This document shows, piece by piece, positions 36,367 to 44,999 of a stretch of 64,000 bases of DNA (its first letter is position 1; every line of letters starts with the position of its first letter). The DNA comes from Mycolicibacterium austroafricanum. Its GTDB lineage: Bacteria > Actinomycetota > Actinomycetes > Mycobacteriales > Mycobacteriaceae. Where the stretch lies: assembly GCF_902705885.1 (NCBI RefSeq), contig NZ_CACSIP010000056.1:181050-245049 (forward strand), written 5' to 3'. The notes beneath the pieces were generated by a model. It made no database searches and was not told the origin of the DNA. It saw only the letters and a program-made list of their open reading frames with translations. A program made the position numbers and the translations under genes.

Positions 36367-37757
36367 ACCTTCTCGGCGGCGATCTTGGAGCGACACAGAA
36401 GCAAGTATGCCGCCCCGGCGAGCAGGAACCCGACAAAGAAAGTCACATCGCCGAGTTCGGGCACCGCGGCCGCGACCGCGCCGACGAGCAACTCCTGGTT
36501 GGCGAACAGCCCCACCGACACCACCAGCCCGATCACGAACGCGGCCAACCCTCCCCAGTTGACGTACGCGCGATCGTAGAGCAGATGCGCGACCGGTCGG
36601 CCGCGGCGCAGGTACTGGTCGGCGAACACCACGCCCAACCACGGTCCCACCCAGTAGGCGATGATCAGCAGGAACGCCTCGTAGCTGTGTGCGGCGTCGG
36701 GCAACGCCCACCACGCCACCAGGAATCCGGCCACCCCGAAGAACACCGTAACCACTGCCCGTGCCACGTGCGCGGGCAGCTTGATCCCGATGGTGACGAA
36801 GGCCATCGCACCGGAGTAGACGTTGATCGCGTTGGCGGCGACCGCGCCGACGGCGATGGCCAGCAGCGTCGCCTTCGCCAGCGGCGAGGCCAGTTCGGCG
36901 GTGAACGACCCCGTCGGGTCCGCCAGCGTGGCCTCCCCGGTCGTCACCGACGCCGCACCCACTACCTCGAGCACCACGCATGCAGTGAAAAGGCCTGCAG
37001 CGGCGAAAAACCCGGTGCGCGCGGGTGAGACCGCGGCCGGCAGGTACCGGGTGAAATCCGCAGCGTACGGGGTCCAGCCGGCCGCGTACCCGAACGAGGT
37101 GCCGACGGTGAGCAGGAACCCGCCCATCCCGCCGACCCCTTCGGCGCTGGGCGCAGTGTTACCGATGTCGGCGTGCGCGAAGATCGCCACCGACGCCGCG
37201 ACGAACACGACGGCCAGCACCGGGAACGAGTACCGCTCGAACGCCTGCACCAGGTTGTGCCCGAAGAACGCCAGCGCAGTCTGTGCCAGCACGATCACGA
37301 TCAGCCCGACCAGCGGAGCGAACCCGAACAGCGTCGACAGCGCGAACGCACCGCTGACACTGTTGGTGGCGAACCAGCCGACGCCGGCGGTCACCGACAT
37401 CAGCACCGCGGGCACGGCATTGCCCTTGAACCCGAACGGCAGTCGGCCCAAGACCATTTGGGGCACACCGTGCAGCGGTCCACGTGCCGACAGGAAGAAG
37501 TGTGCGACCGCACCGAGCCCGGTTCCGATGACGATGCCGAGGACCGCCTGCCAGAACGTCATGCCGAACGCGAGCACTGCGAGCATCCCGACGAAGATCG
37601 TCGCGAACTCGAGATTGGGTGAGGTCCAGGTCCAGAACAGCTGCCGGGGCTCACCGTGGCGGTCGGCCTCGGCGATGTATTCGTTGCCGCCGGGTTCTAC
37701 TGCGACGATCCGGTCACGGTAGGCGCCCTCGGTGCGGTCGGCGACAGTCATCGCCAT
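36363..37757 (-). CDS. NCS1-family cytosine/purine permease (CodB-like)
   Basis: Protein of 464 residues with about 12 transmembrane helices. The NCS1 pattern is visible: SPNLEFATIFVGMLAV in helix 1, GGFLLTVGTSFGYAAGWTPYAADFTRYLP in the middle, and IIAYWVGPWLGVVFADQYLRRG after helix 9. ATG 37757 is preferred because GGGGGTGA stands 7 nt upstream; ATG 37751 is close behind. It is the first gene of a three-gene operon (permease, deaminase, 2OG oxygenase) with 4-bp overlap and 9-bp spacing. A weak TCAAC-n6-GAAAC sequence (37793-37808) upstream recalls a GlnR site. Confidence 0.88.
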   Translation of the reverse strand: MAMTVADRTEGAYRDRIVAVEPGGNEYIAEADRHGEPRQLFWTWTSPNLEFATIFVGMLAVLAFGMTFWQAVLGIVIGTGLGAVAHFFLSARGPLHGVPQMVLGRLPFGFKGNAVPAVLMSVTAGVGWFATNSVSGAFALSTLFGFAPLVGLIVIVLAQTALAFFGHNLVQAFERYSFPVLAVVFVAASVAIFAHADIGNTAPSAEGVGGMGGFLLTVGTSFGYAAGWTPYAADFTRYLPAAVSPARTGFFAAAGLFTACVVLEVVGAASVTTGEATLADPTGSFTAELASPLAKATLLAIAVGAVAANAINVYSGAMAFVTIGIKLPAHVARAVVTVFFGVAGFLVAWWALPDAAHSYEAFLLIIAYWVGPWLGVVFADQYLRRGRPVAHLLYDRAYVNWGGLAAFVIGLVVSVGLFANQELLVGAVAAAVPELGDVTFFVGFLLAGAAYLLLCRSKIAAEKV

Positions 37758-37832
37758 ACCGTCACCCCCGAAGGGGCGCTGCGCAACTCGAGTCAACAAC
37801 GCGGAAACATTTGCCCGCCGCGGAGTGACCGG

Positions 37833-38453
37833 TCAGTCGAAACTGGGGTCCTCGGTGCGACTCCGCTTCAGCTCCCAGAAGTGCGGGTAGGACGCGAAGG
37901 TCACCGACGCGTCCCACAACTTGCCCGCCTCCTCGCCCCGCGGGATCCGCGACAACACCGGCCCGAAGAACGCCACGCCGTTGACGTGGATGGTCGGCGT
38001 GCCCACATCGTCGCCGACCGCGTCCATGCCGGCATGGTGGCTTTCGCGCAGCGCGGCGTCGTAGTCCGTGGATGTCGCCGCCTCTGCCAGCTCGGCCGGA
38101 AGCCCGGCCTCTTCGAGGGACTCCTTGATCACCTGACTGAAATCACTGTCGAAGTCCCGATAGCTGTTGTTGTGGATCCGCGTCCCCATCGCGGTGTAGA
38201 GCGGTCCGAGCACGTCGGCGCCTTTGGCCTGCTCGGCGGCGATCGCGACCCGCACCGGACCCCATGCCGTCTTCATCGCTTCGCGGTACTCCTCGGGCAG
38301 GTCCCTGCCCTCGTTGAGCACCGCCAGGCTCATCACGTGGAACCGGACGTCTATGTCGCGGACCTTCTCCACCTCCAGGATCCAGCGCGAGGTGATCCAA
38401 CACCACGGGCACAGCGGGTCGAACCAGAAATCGGCGCGGGCCTTCTCTGACAT
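37833..38453 (-). CDS. DsbA-like mycothiol-dependent oxidoreductase (Rv2466c type)
   Basis: Protein of 206 residues with a thioredoxin-like fold, active site CPWC at residues 15-18 (WFDPLCPWCW), and a long helical insert. There is no signal peptide, so it acts in the cytosol. The M. tuberculosis homologue Rv2466c is a mycothiol-dependent reductase of the mycoredoxin/nitroreductase type. ATG 38453 has a good GGAGAGG site. Like its homologue, it diverges from pepN. Confidence 0.87.
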   Translation of the reverse strand: MSEKARADFWFDPLCPWCWITSRWILEVEKVRDIDVRFHVMSLAVLNEGRDLPEEYREAMKTAWGPVRVAIAAEQAKGADVLGPLYTAMGTRIHNNSYRDFDSDFSQVIKESLEEAGLPAELAEAATSTDYDAALRESHHAGMDAVGDDVGTPTIHVNGVAFFGPVLSRIPRGEEAGKLWDASVTFASYPHFWELKRSRTEDPSFD

Positions 38454-38554
38454 ATGTGGTCCTCTCCTCGATGACGAAGCTGTGACAGACGTCCCCACGG
38501 CACAACCACTGACACTCGACCTGTCTTCCCGTGTTCAGGCTAGTGTTGACGAGC

Positions 38555-41140
38555 GTGGCCCTTCCTAATCTGACCCGCGACCAGGCTGCCGAGCGCGCCG
38601 CCCTCGTCACCGTGGACAGCTATCACATCGCCCTGGATCTCACCGACGGCGCCGGCAAGCCCGGCGAGCGCACGTTCCGTTCGCTGACCACCGTCGAGTT
38701 CGACGCACTCGCCGGCGCAGACACCTACATCGACCTCGCCGCGGAGCAGATCCGCAGCGCCACGCTCAACGGCACGGAGGTCGACGTCTCGGGCTACGAC
38801 GAGTCCACCGGCATCCTGCTCACCGGCCTGGCCGAACGCAACGTCCTGGTGGTGGACGCGGACTGCCGCTACTCGAACACCGGGGAAGGCCTGCACCGCT
38901 TCGTCGACCCCGTCGACGACGAGGTCTACCTGTATTCGCAGTTCGAAACCGCCGACGCCAAGCGGATGTTCGCCTGCTTCGACCAGCCCGATCTCAAGGC
39001 TGTCTTCCACGTCACCGTCACCGCTGCGGCGCACTGGGAGGTCATCTCCAACGGCGCCACCGTCACCGCCCAGCAGCTCGGCGGGGCCAGGCGGCACACC
39101 TTCGCGGCCACCCCGCGGATGAGCACCTATCTGGTCGCGCTGATCGCCGGACCGTACGCGCGCTGGGATGACGTGTACTCCGATGCTCACGGCGAGATCC
39201 CGCTCGGCCTCTTCTGCCGCAAGTCCCTGGCCGAGTACATGGACCACGACCGGCTGTTCACCGAGACCAAGCAGGGATTCGCCTTCTACCACGACAACTT
39301 CGGCACTCCGTACGCCTTCGGCAAGTACGACCAGCTGTTCGTCCCGGAGTTCAACGCCGGGGCGATGGAGAACGCCGGGGCCGTGACCTTCCTCGAGGAC
39401 TACGTCTTCCGGTCGAAGGTGACGCGGGCATCCTACGAACGGCGGGCCGAAACAGTCCTGCACGAGATGGCCCACATGTGGTTCGGCGATCTGGTGACCA
39501 TGCAGTGGTGGGACGATCTGTGGCTCAACGAGTCGTTCGCGACGTTCGCCTCGGTGCTGTGCCAGGCCGAGGCCACCGAGTACAAGCAGGCCTGGACAAC
39601 GTTCGCCAACGTCGAGAAATCCTGGGCGTATCGCCAGGATCAGCTGCCGTCCACCCATCCGGTGGCCGCCGACATCCCCGACCTGCACGCCGTCGAGGTG
39701 AACTTCGACGGCATCACCTACGCCAAGGGTGCCAGCGTGCTCAAGCAGCTGGTCGCCTACGTCGGCCTAGAGTCGTTTCTCGCCGGGCTGCGGGACTACT
39801 TCCGCGACCACGCGTTCGGCAACGCGACGTTCGGTGATCTGCTTGGCGCGTTGGAGAAGTCGTCGGGCCGCGACCTGTCGGGCTGGGGCCGGCAGTGGCT
39901 CAAGACCACGGGGCTGAACACGTTGCGTCCGGACTTCGACGTCGACGACGACGGTAGGTTCACCCGGTTCGCCATCGATCAGGGCGGCGCCAAACCGGGT
40001 GCGGGTGAGACGCGGGTGCACCGTCTGGCGGTCGGCGTCTACGACCAGGACGAGTCGGGCAAGTTGGTGCGGGTGCACCGCGAGGAGCTCGACGTCGAAG
40101 GCGAGACCACCGAAGTCCCGGCACTGCAGGGTGTTTCGCGGGGGAAGATGGTCCTGGTCAACGACGATGACCTGACCTACTGCTCACTGCGGTTGGATCC
40201 GGAGTCGTTGCAGACAGTGCTGACCCGCATCGCCGACATCGCCGAGCCGCTCCCCCGCACCCTGGCGTGGTCGGCGGCGTGGGAGATGACCCGCGACGCC
40301 GAGCTACGCGCCCGTGACTTCGTCGCACTCGTGATGAGCGGGTTGCATGCCGAGTCCGAGGTGGGAGTGGCACAGCGCCTGATCCTGCAGGCTCAGACGG
40401 CGCTGAGTTCCTACGCCGACCCGGGCTGGGCGGCCGCCAACGGCTGGCCCGCCTTCGGCGACGCGCTGCTGGACCTGGCGCGCGAGTCGGCACCCGGTTC
40501 GGACCACCAGCTGGCGTTCGTCAACGCGCTGTGCACCTCGGTGCTCTCCCCCAACCATGTCGCGGTGCTGTCGACGCTGCTGGACAACGAGCCCGCAGCG
40601 GTGAACATGGCGGGTCTGGTGCTCGACACCGACCTGCGGTGGCGCATCGTGACCGCGCTGGCCGCCAGCGGCAACCTCGATGCCGGCGGCCCGGAGACCC
40701 CGTTCATCGATGCCGAGGCCAAGAACGATCCCACCGCCGCCGGGCGTCGCCAAGCCGCCGCCGCCGCGGCCGCGCGGCCACAGGCATCGGTCAAGGAGTC
40801 CGCCTGGCAGCAGGTCGTCGAGGATGACACGCTGGCCAACATCACGGCGCGGGCCATCATCGGCGGGTTCGTCCGGCCTGGTCAGGGCGAGCTGCTGGCA
40901 CCGTTCCGGGCGAAGTACTTCGAGACCATCTCCGGTGTGTGGGAGCGGCGTTCGAGCGAGGTCGCCCAGACCGTCGTCATCGGGTTGTACCCGTCGTGGG
41001 ACATCAGCCAGGACGCGTTGGACGCCGCCGACCGGTTCCTCGCCGACCCCGACGTACCGCCGGCACTTCGCAGGTTGGTCCTGGAGGGTCGTGCAGGGGT
41101 CGAACGTTCGCTGCGAGCAAGGGAATTCGACGCGGGCTAG
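38555..41140 (+). CDS. pepN: Aminopeptidase N (M1 family)
   Basis: Zinc aminopeptidase of 861 residues. The exopeptidase motif GAMENAGA is followed by the zinc site H303-E-x-x-H307 and E326 (HEMAHMWFGDLVTMQ...LNE). The C-terminal half is the ERAP1-like helical domain. GTG 38555 gives ALPNLTRDQAAERAAL, the family start; the few codons upstream are not conserved in type. Divergent from the Rv2466c homologue. Confidence 0.95.
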   Translation: MALPNLTRDQAAERAALVTVDSYHIALDLTDGAGKPGERTFRSLTTVEFDALAGADTYIDLAAEQIRSATLNGTEVDVSGYDESTGILLTGLAERNVLVVDADCRYSNTGEGLHRFVDPVDDEVYLYSQFETADAKRMFACFDQPDLKAVFHVTVTAAAHWEVISNGATVTAQQLGGARRHTFAATPRMSTYLVALIAGPYARWDDVYSDAHGEIPLGLFCRKSLAEYMDHDRLFTETKQGFAFYHDNFGTPYAFGKYDQLFVPEFNAGAMENAGAVTFLEDYVFRSKVTRASYERRAETVLHEMAHMWFGDLVTMQWWDDLWLNESFATFASVLCQAEATEYKQAWTTFANVEKSWAYRQDQLPSTHPVAADIPDLHAVEVNFDGITYAKGASVLKQLVAYVGLESFLAGLRDYFRDHAFGNATFGDLLGALEKSSGRDLSGWGRQWLKTTGLNTLRPDFDVDDDGRFTRFAIDQGGAKPGAGETRVHRLAVGVYDQDESGKLVRVHREELDVEGETTEVPALQGVSRGKMVLVNDDDLTYCSLRLDPESLQTVLTRIADIAEPLPRTLAWSAAWEMTRDAELRARDFVALVMSGLHAESEVGVAQRLILQAQTALSSYADPGWAAANGWPAFGDALLDLARESAPGSDHQLAFVNALCTSVLSPNHVAVLSTLLDNEPAAVNMAGLVLDTDLRWRIVTALAASGNLDAGGPETPFIDAEAKNDPTAAGRRQAAAAAAARPQASVKESAWQQVVEDDTLANITARAIIGGFVRPGQGELLAPFRAKYFETISGVWERRSSEVAQTVVIGLYPSWDISQDALDAADRFLADPDVPPALRRLVLEGRAGVERSLRAREFDAG

Positions 41141-41229
41141 TTTCCTTCCGCGCGAGCGCGCGGGTCTGCACGGCGACACGCCGCTCAGCAGTGTGCGTGA
41201 ACGCGCGCTCGTCGGCGCCGAGGGTCGGC

Positions 41230-41646
41230 TCAATGCCCGGCCGGCCAGGCGTCCGGGCAGGTGCGCCGCAATGCAGCAGCCGTTCCGTAGATGGCATCCC
41301 CCGCCTCGAGGACCCGGTTGCGATCCTCGATGACCCCGGCCGGTGCTGTCGCACCGCGACGCTGGAGATCCGCCAACAGGCCGAATCCGTCCGCCCAGGT
41401 GTTCAGCTCGTCCCGCACCTGCGAGCCCGATACCGACTGCGCGGCCGCTCGCACCCTGTCGGCAAATCGCGCTGTGACGAGGCCGCCCACGGCGTCTCGC
41501 CCGTCCATGGCCAGGAACTCTGGGACGAGGCCGGCGACGACATCACAATCAGTCGAGCTCGCCGATCCCGACTCACCGCCACATGACGTCGTTGTCACGG
41601 GGAACGCGGCACAACAAATCAGCGCGATCAGTCGGGATGCCCTCAC
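41230..41646 (-). CDS. Exported lipoprotein-like protein, paralogue of the upstream gene
   Basis: Protein of 138 residues from GTG 41646, overlapping the preceding stop by 4 bp. A signal peptide (RLIALICCAAFPVTT) leads to a lipobox-like TTSC, with Cys near residue 22. The mature domain has DCDVVAGLVPEF, then a helical part with QVRDELNTWADGFGLLADL, and ends in LRRTCPD. The spacing of the two Cys and the WAD element match the 162-residue protein encoded upstream, so both come from a duplication. Function unknown; it is the third gene of the EspA/EspE-like operon. Confidence 0.65.
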   Translation of the reverse strand: MRASRLIALICCAAFPVTTTSCGGESGSASSTDCDVVAGLVPEFLAMDGRDAVGGLVTARFADRVRAAAQSVSGSQVRDELNTWADGFGLLADLQRRGATAPAGVIEDRNRVLEAGDAIYGTAAALRRTCPDAWPAGH

Positions 41647-42131
41647 TGTTGCGCCGAGGGCATGTTCGGGCAGAGTTCGCCGAGGGCGCCTGCGGCCTCA
41701 TCTATCGGCCTGGCTATCTCGAGCATCTCCTCGATCGTCTCCGGCGGTTCCGGGCTACTAGCGTCCACGCGTTCGGACATCGCCAACCGGTCGGCCGCGT
41801 CCGCCCAATCGGTGAGGTGCTGCTCGATCTCGGGTGTCGAAACGGAATCAGCCGCGGTATGAACCAGCATCGCCATCTCGGTGTACTGCTCGACAATCGA
41901 TTGTGGATCACTCGGCAACGTGGCGCCCTGAGTCGGAGTCAACGATTCTGCTGCAGCCTGCCATTGGCGGGCAGCACCTTCCACCACCGCACAGTCCGCC
42001 TCTCTCTCCGCGGACGCTGGCTCAGGGATGAGCCACATGACCACCAGGATGGCCGCCACAGTGGCAACCGCGGCACTCGCGATCCATATCCAGCGCACCC
42101 GTGCGGACCTCTGCGGCTCGGTGGAGTTCAT
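41643..42131 (-). CDS. Membrane-anchored exported protein, paralogue of the downstream gene
   Basis: Protein of 162 residues with a single N-terminal transmembrane helix (about 13-35, WIWIASAAVATVAAILVVMWL) and an extracytoplasmic domain. That domain begins ADCAVVEGAARQW, contains EIEQHLTDWADAADRLAM and ends LGELCPN. The same DCxVV...WAD...CP[ND] frame occurs in the next gene. ATGA overlaps on both sides (42128 and 41643) join it to the EspA/EspE-like gene and to the lipoprotein gene. Function unknown. Confidence 0.68.
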   Translation of the reverse strand: MNSTEPQRSARVRWIWIASAAVATVAAILVVMWLIPEPASAEREADCAVVEGAARQWQAAAESLTPTQGATLPSDPQSIVEQYTEMAMLVHTAADSVSTPEIEQHLTDWADAADRLAMSERVDASSPEPPETIEEMLEIARPIDEAAGALGELCPNMPSAQQ

Positions 42132-43243
42132 CGCGACCGTGACACCGTAGGTCGATCAGGGTCGAGTTCGAGAACGCTGCCCGACGGATCCGGGACGTAG
42201 AGGGTGAGTCGTGGATTGTCCGCCTGCAGCCGGTAGATGTCCTTGATGTCAATAGGATCCCAGTCGTTGAACCCCTTCGTGAACGGCATCTTGCTCTCGA
42301 AGTGGTATAGGTGTTCCGCCTCGATGTCGTGGGTGATCCACTGCGCCTGATACCAGGACCCGTCACGTTGTACCCAGCGCACATGGCCGGCGCCGTTGTT
42401 GAATCCCTCCCCGGTCACCCGGAACCGGTAAGCCTCCTTCACGACTACGGGCGGACCTTCACCCCAACCATTGGGCGGTGGTGAGACGACGTCCTGCAGT
42501 GCCGTGGTACCCCCCACCACCGGCGGATCGATACTGCGATGCCAGGGCGCCGGCGCCGGGATCGGCCCCATCGGAGGGCCACCGTTCGGGCCCGGTGGGT
42601 AGGCCTGGCCGAGCTCCCATCGGCCGCCGCCGGGCGCGGAATCGGGCGGCGGCGGCGGATCGAACGGGTAGGCCCATGGCGAGTTCTCGTCGCCGACGGC
42701 AGTGACGGGACCGTCACCGGCCGCAGTTTCGTCTCCGGTCCCGAGTTTCAGCTCACCGCCCAGCGCCTGGTATTCGGAGCCGATGCCGTGAATGCGTCCG
42801 GCGATCCTGGCCATATCCGTGTGCGAACGTTGCAAGATCTCGACGACCTCACCGCTGCCTTTGCTCACCACCGGGTAGAGCATCCGCTCGCCCTGCGGGG
42901 TCTGCGGCACCGTCGCGGCGGCGTTCGTCACCCACTCACGCACCGAGTCGAGGTCACGCCGCCCCGCGGCCACCACCGCAGCCGACCTGTCGACCTCAGC
43001 GCGTAAACGTCGATCGAGATGCGCCGCTCCCCCGAGAACACCCGCGTGCCGGTTGCTGGCGACCGCGTAGGCGTCCGACGCCGGGCCCTGCCAACGTTCT
43101 CCGGGCTTGGCGGCCCGCATCTCGGACTGCAACCGCAACAGCGTCGCACTCTCGTCGAACGCGGATCCGTCCTGCGGAAGGCCCTCGCCGAAGGTGGCGC
43201 GCGCCTTGGTCCATACCGCCATGAATGCGTCGAGCACGCCCAA
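42128..43243 (-). CDS. EspA/EspE-like type VII secretion effector with unknown C-terminal domain
   Basis: Protein of 371 residues. The start is TTG 43243, with GGAGG 8 nt upstream, giving MGVLDAFMAVWTKARATFGEG. The first ~165 residues follow the EspA/EspE-type ESX effector domain: WQG at 51-53 (GERWQGPASDAYAVAS), AAVVAAGRRDLDSVREWV, and GIGSEYQALGG. A Pro/Gly-rich linker (about 190-250) leads to a C-terminal domain of about 110 residues (YRFRVTGEGF...VPDPSGSVLELDPDRP) that I do not recognise. The modular build and two coupled exported genes recall effector-partner sets. Substrate of an ESX system by inference. Confidence 0.68.
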   Translation of the reverse strand: MGVLDAFMAVWTKARATFGEGLPQDGSAFDESATLLRLQSEMRAAKPGERWQGPASDAYAVASNRHAGVLGGAAHLDRRLRAEVDRSAAVVAAGRRDLDSVREWVTNAAATVPQTPQGERMLYPVVSKGSGEVVEILQRSHTDMARIAGRIHGIGSEYQALGGELKLGTGDETAAGDGPVTAVGDENSPWAYPFDPPPPPDSAPGGGRWELGQAYPPGPNGGPPMGPIPAPAPWHRSIDPPVVGGTTALQDVVSPPPNGWGEGPPVVVKEAYRFRVTGEGFNNGAGHVRWVQRDGSWYQAQWITHDIEAEHLYHFESKMPFTKGFNDWDPIDIKDIYRLQADNPRLTLYVPDPSGSVLELDPDRPTVSRSR

Positions 43244-43311
43244 TGCTCGAACCTCCCCTCACCGGCTCGCAGTCCAGTTTAAGGTCGCCGAGATACCGGT
43301 CCGCGCACCAA

Positions 43312-43383
43312 CTACGTCACCGTCGAGAGCTACGTCGCCGTCGAGAGCTACGTCGCCGTCGAGAGCTACGTCGCCGTCGAAAG
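43312..43383. repeat. Four tandem copies of an 18-bp unit
   Basis: Units at 43312, 43330, 43348 and 43366 read CTACGTCRCCGTCGARAG; the two middle copies are identical and the outer ones differ at one base each. It lies in the 208-bp gap upstream of the EspA/EspE-like gene and after the DUF5130 gene. Copy number is likely variable between strains. Confidence 0.9.
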
Positions 43384-43451
43384 TGAAGCCACGGTCGCGA
43401 TCCCCGGGTGAATCACAGCCCGGAACGCTATTTCGCGGCGGAGGTCGAGCG

Positions 43452-43928
43452 TCAGTGTGGCGAGACGCCGGCCGAGAGCACCCGCACGCCGCTGATCAGC
43501 CCGTCGATCAGGTTGCCCTCTTTGAATGAGGCGGCGGCGGCAGACACTCCGAGCGGGGCGGTCTCCTCGATGCCGCGGCCCTTGACCTGTGACCCGTAGA
43601 CCACCTCGATGGCCTTCTGGTCCGGCGACACCGCAAGCAGCACCGCGTTGTCGGGGGTCGGCACCTTGGCCAGCAGCTCACGCGCGGTGGCCGCGGTGTC
43701 CGCGCCGAGGTCACCGATGTAGACCGCAAAGCGCGCCCGGGCGGCGCGCGAACCGAACTTCAGCGCGTTGTCGAGGATCACCAGGTCCTTCGTCGGAAAC
43801 GGGTAGTGCACCGACAGCTCGCCCGGTTCGGTGACACCCGAGAGGCGTCCGCTGGACGTGACGGCGTAGCCGTAGGGCAGCTCAGCCAGTTCTTTCGACC
43901 CGACGGTCGCGACGTCACCACTTGCCAC
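43452..43928 (-). CDS. DUF5130 protein (Rv2468c type)
   Basis: Protein of 158 residues from GTG 43928, which has GGGAGG 8 nt upstream; GTG 43937 is directly next to that site and too close. The protein has ELSVHYPFPTKDLVILDNAL, RARFAVYIGDLG and a C-terminal SFKEGNLIDGLISGVRVL. It resembles the TPM/YgcG-like group in its middle part (AVLLAVSPDQKAIEVVYG). No signal peptide is seen. Its start overlaps the ctaJ stop by 14 bp, suggesting joint expression with a cytochrome oxidase subunit. Function unknown. Confidence 0.78.
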   Translation of the reverse strand: MASGDVATVGSKELAELPYGYAVTSSGRLSGVTEPGELSVHYPFPTKDLVILDNALKFGSRAARARFAVYIGDLGADTAATARELLAKVPTPDNAVLLAVSPDQKAIEVVYGSQVKGRGIEETAPLGVSAAAASFKEGNLIDGLISGVRVLSAGVSPH

Positions 43929-44148
43929 TTGCGCCACCTCCCACTGTCAGATGTGCATCGTGGCCACCGTGGCCGTGATCGGCCGGTTCTTCGGCAGCCC
44001 ACAGGATCGGGGCGTGCGTCCACTTCTCCGACATATCGAAGGTCGCGGGATGCGGCCCCTTCTTGGTGAAGATGAACAGGGACAGGATCAACGTCAGCGC
44101 CAGCGGAACCAGCACGAAGCTGGCGTGAATCAGTGCGGTCGTGTTCAC
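43915..44148 (-). CDS. ctaJ: aa3-type cytochrome oxidase subunit CtaJ
   Basis: Protein of 77 residues with one transmembrane helix (about 8-27, ASFVLVPLALTLILSLFIF). It is followed by a soluble C-terminus with KKGPHPATFDMSEKWTHAPILW and a His-rich end (HGHGGHDAH). It matches the accessory subunit found in the mycobacterial III2IV2 respiratory supercomplex. The start is GTG 44148 (VNTTALIHASF); the longer frame lacks a ribosome-binding site. It overlaps the DUF5130 gene by 14 bp. Confidence 0.8.
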   Translation of the reverse strand: MNTTALIHASFVLVPLALTLILSLFIFTKKGPHPATFDMSEKWTHAPILWAAEEPADHGHGGHDAHLTVGGGASGKW

Positions 44149-44173
44149 ACCGAAACCGTAACTCACGGCCCGG

Positions 44174-44833
44174 TCAGGCCGCGCCCTCACCCAGGTATCT
44201 CACCCACGCCGGGTCGAGTTCCTTGATGCTGGAGAGCAACCGCCAATGTTGCCCCTTGGGCGGCAGCGGAGTGGTGTGCAACTTCCATCCCAGCTCGGTC
44301 AGCAACCGGTCGGCTTTGCGATGGTTGCATGCCGAACACGCGGCGACGCAGTTCTCCCACGAATGGGCGCCGCCGCGGCTGCGGGGGATGACGTGGTCGA
44401 CGGTGTCGGCCTTGGCCCCGCAGTATGCGCATCGGAACCTGTCGCGGTGCATCAGCGCCGCCCGGGTCATCGGAACTCGAGCGCGGTAGGGGACCCGGAC
44501 GAACGTGCGAAGACGGATCACCGACGGGACCACGATCGTCCGCGTGGCCGAGTGGACGACCGGACCCTGCGGGTCGTCGTGCACCACGTCGGCCTTACCG
44601 CACATCAGCATGATCACGGCGCGACGCATGGGCAACGCCGTGAGCGGCTCGTAGGTGGAATTCAACAGCAGCACCCGCCGACGACCCCAGATCGACGCCT
44701 CGGGAACGGTGCCGGCGTGGACCTCACCTGGGCCGACGCTGTGCAGCGCACGCGTGGCAGTGCTTGTTGTCGACCCGGATGAGCCGACCGCGGACCGGTG
44801 CCGGTGGCCGCGACCGTTCTTGCGCTGAGCCAT
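44174..44833 (-). CDS. HNH endonuclease (Rv2469c type)
   Basis: Protein of 219 residues. A basic, low-complexity N-terminus of about 50 residues precedes VLLLNSTYEPLTALPMRRAV, the start typical of this stand-alone HNH family. The HNH/zinc core is CAYCGAKADTVDHVIPRSRGG, then NC...CSACNHRKADRL. ATG 44833 is chosen (AGGACGT just upstream). The cellular role is not established; it is a backbone gene in mycobacteria rather than a mobile intron-type HNH. Confidence 0.87.
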   Translation of the reverse strand: MAQRKNGRGHRHRSAVGSSGSTTSTATRALHSVGPGEVHAGTVPEASIWGRRRVLLLNSTYEPLTALPMRRAVIMLMCGKADVVHDDPQGPVVHSATRTIVVPSVIRLRTFVRVPYRARVPMTRAALMHRDRFRCAYCGAKADTVDHVIPRSRGGAHSWENCVAACSACNHRKADRLLTELGWKLHTTPLPPKGQHWRLLSSIKELDPAWVRYLGEGAA

Positions 44834-44999
44834 ACGTCCTCCGACGGACAGTCCACCATGGATCACCCCGGACCGCACGGCAATTCTCGACGTGTTCGCT
44901 GGTCAGTCGATGAACATCGGGTGACCGGCACCTTCTGCGGACGTTCGGGCAGCTGCCCAGAAGCGTCCGAAGCCGGGCCGTCGGCGGTGATGGCCCACA

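Noticed and set aside
43312..43383. Repeats as a possible CRISPR array
   Set aside because: The units are directly adjacent without spacers and only 18 bp long.
44174..44833. HNH gene as homing endonuclease or mobile intron
   Set aside because: It occupies the normal backbone position of the Rv2469c family and no intron or intein structure surrounds it.
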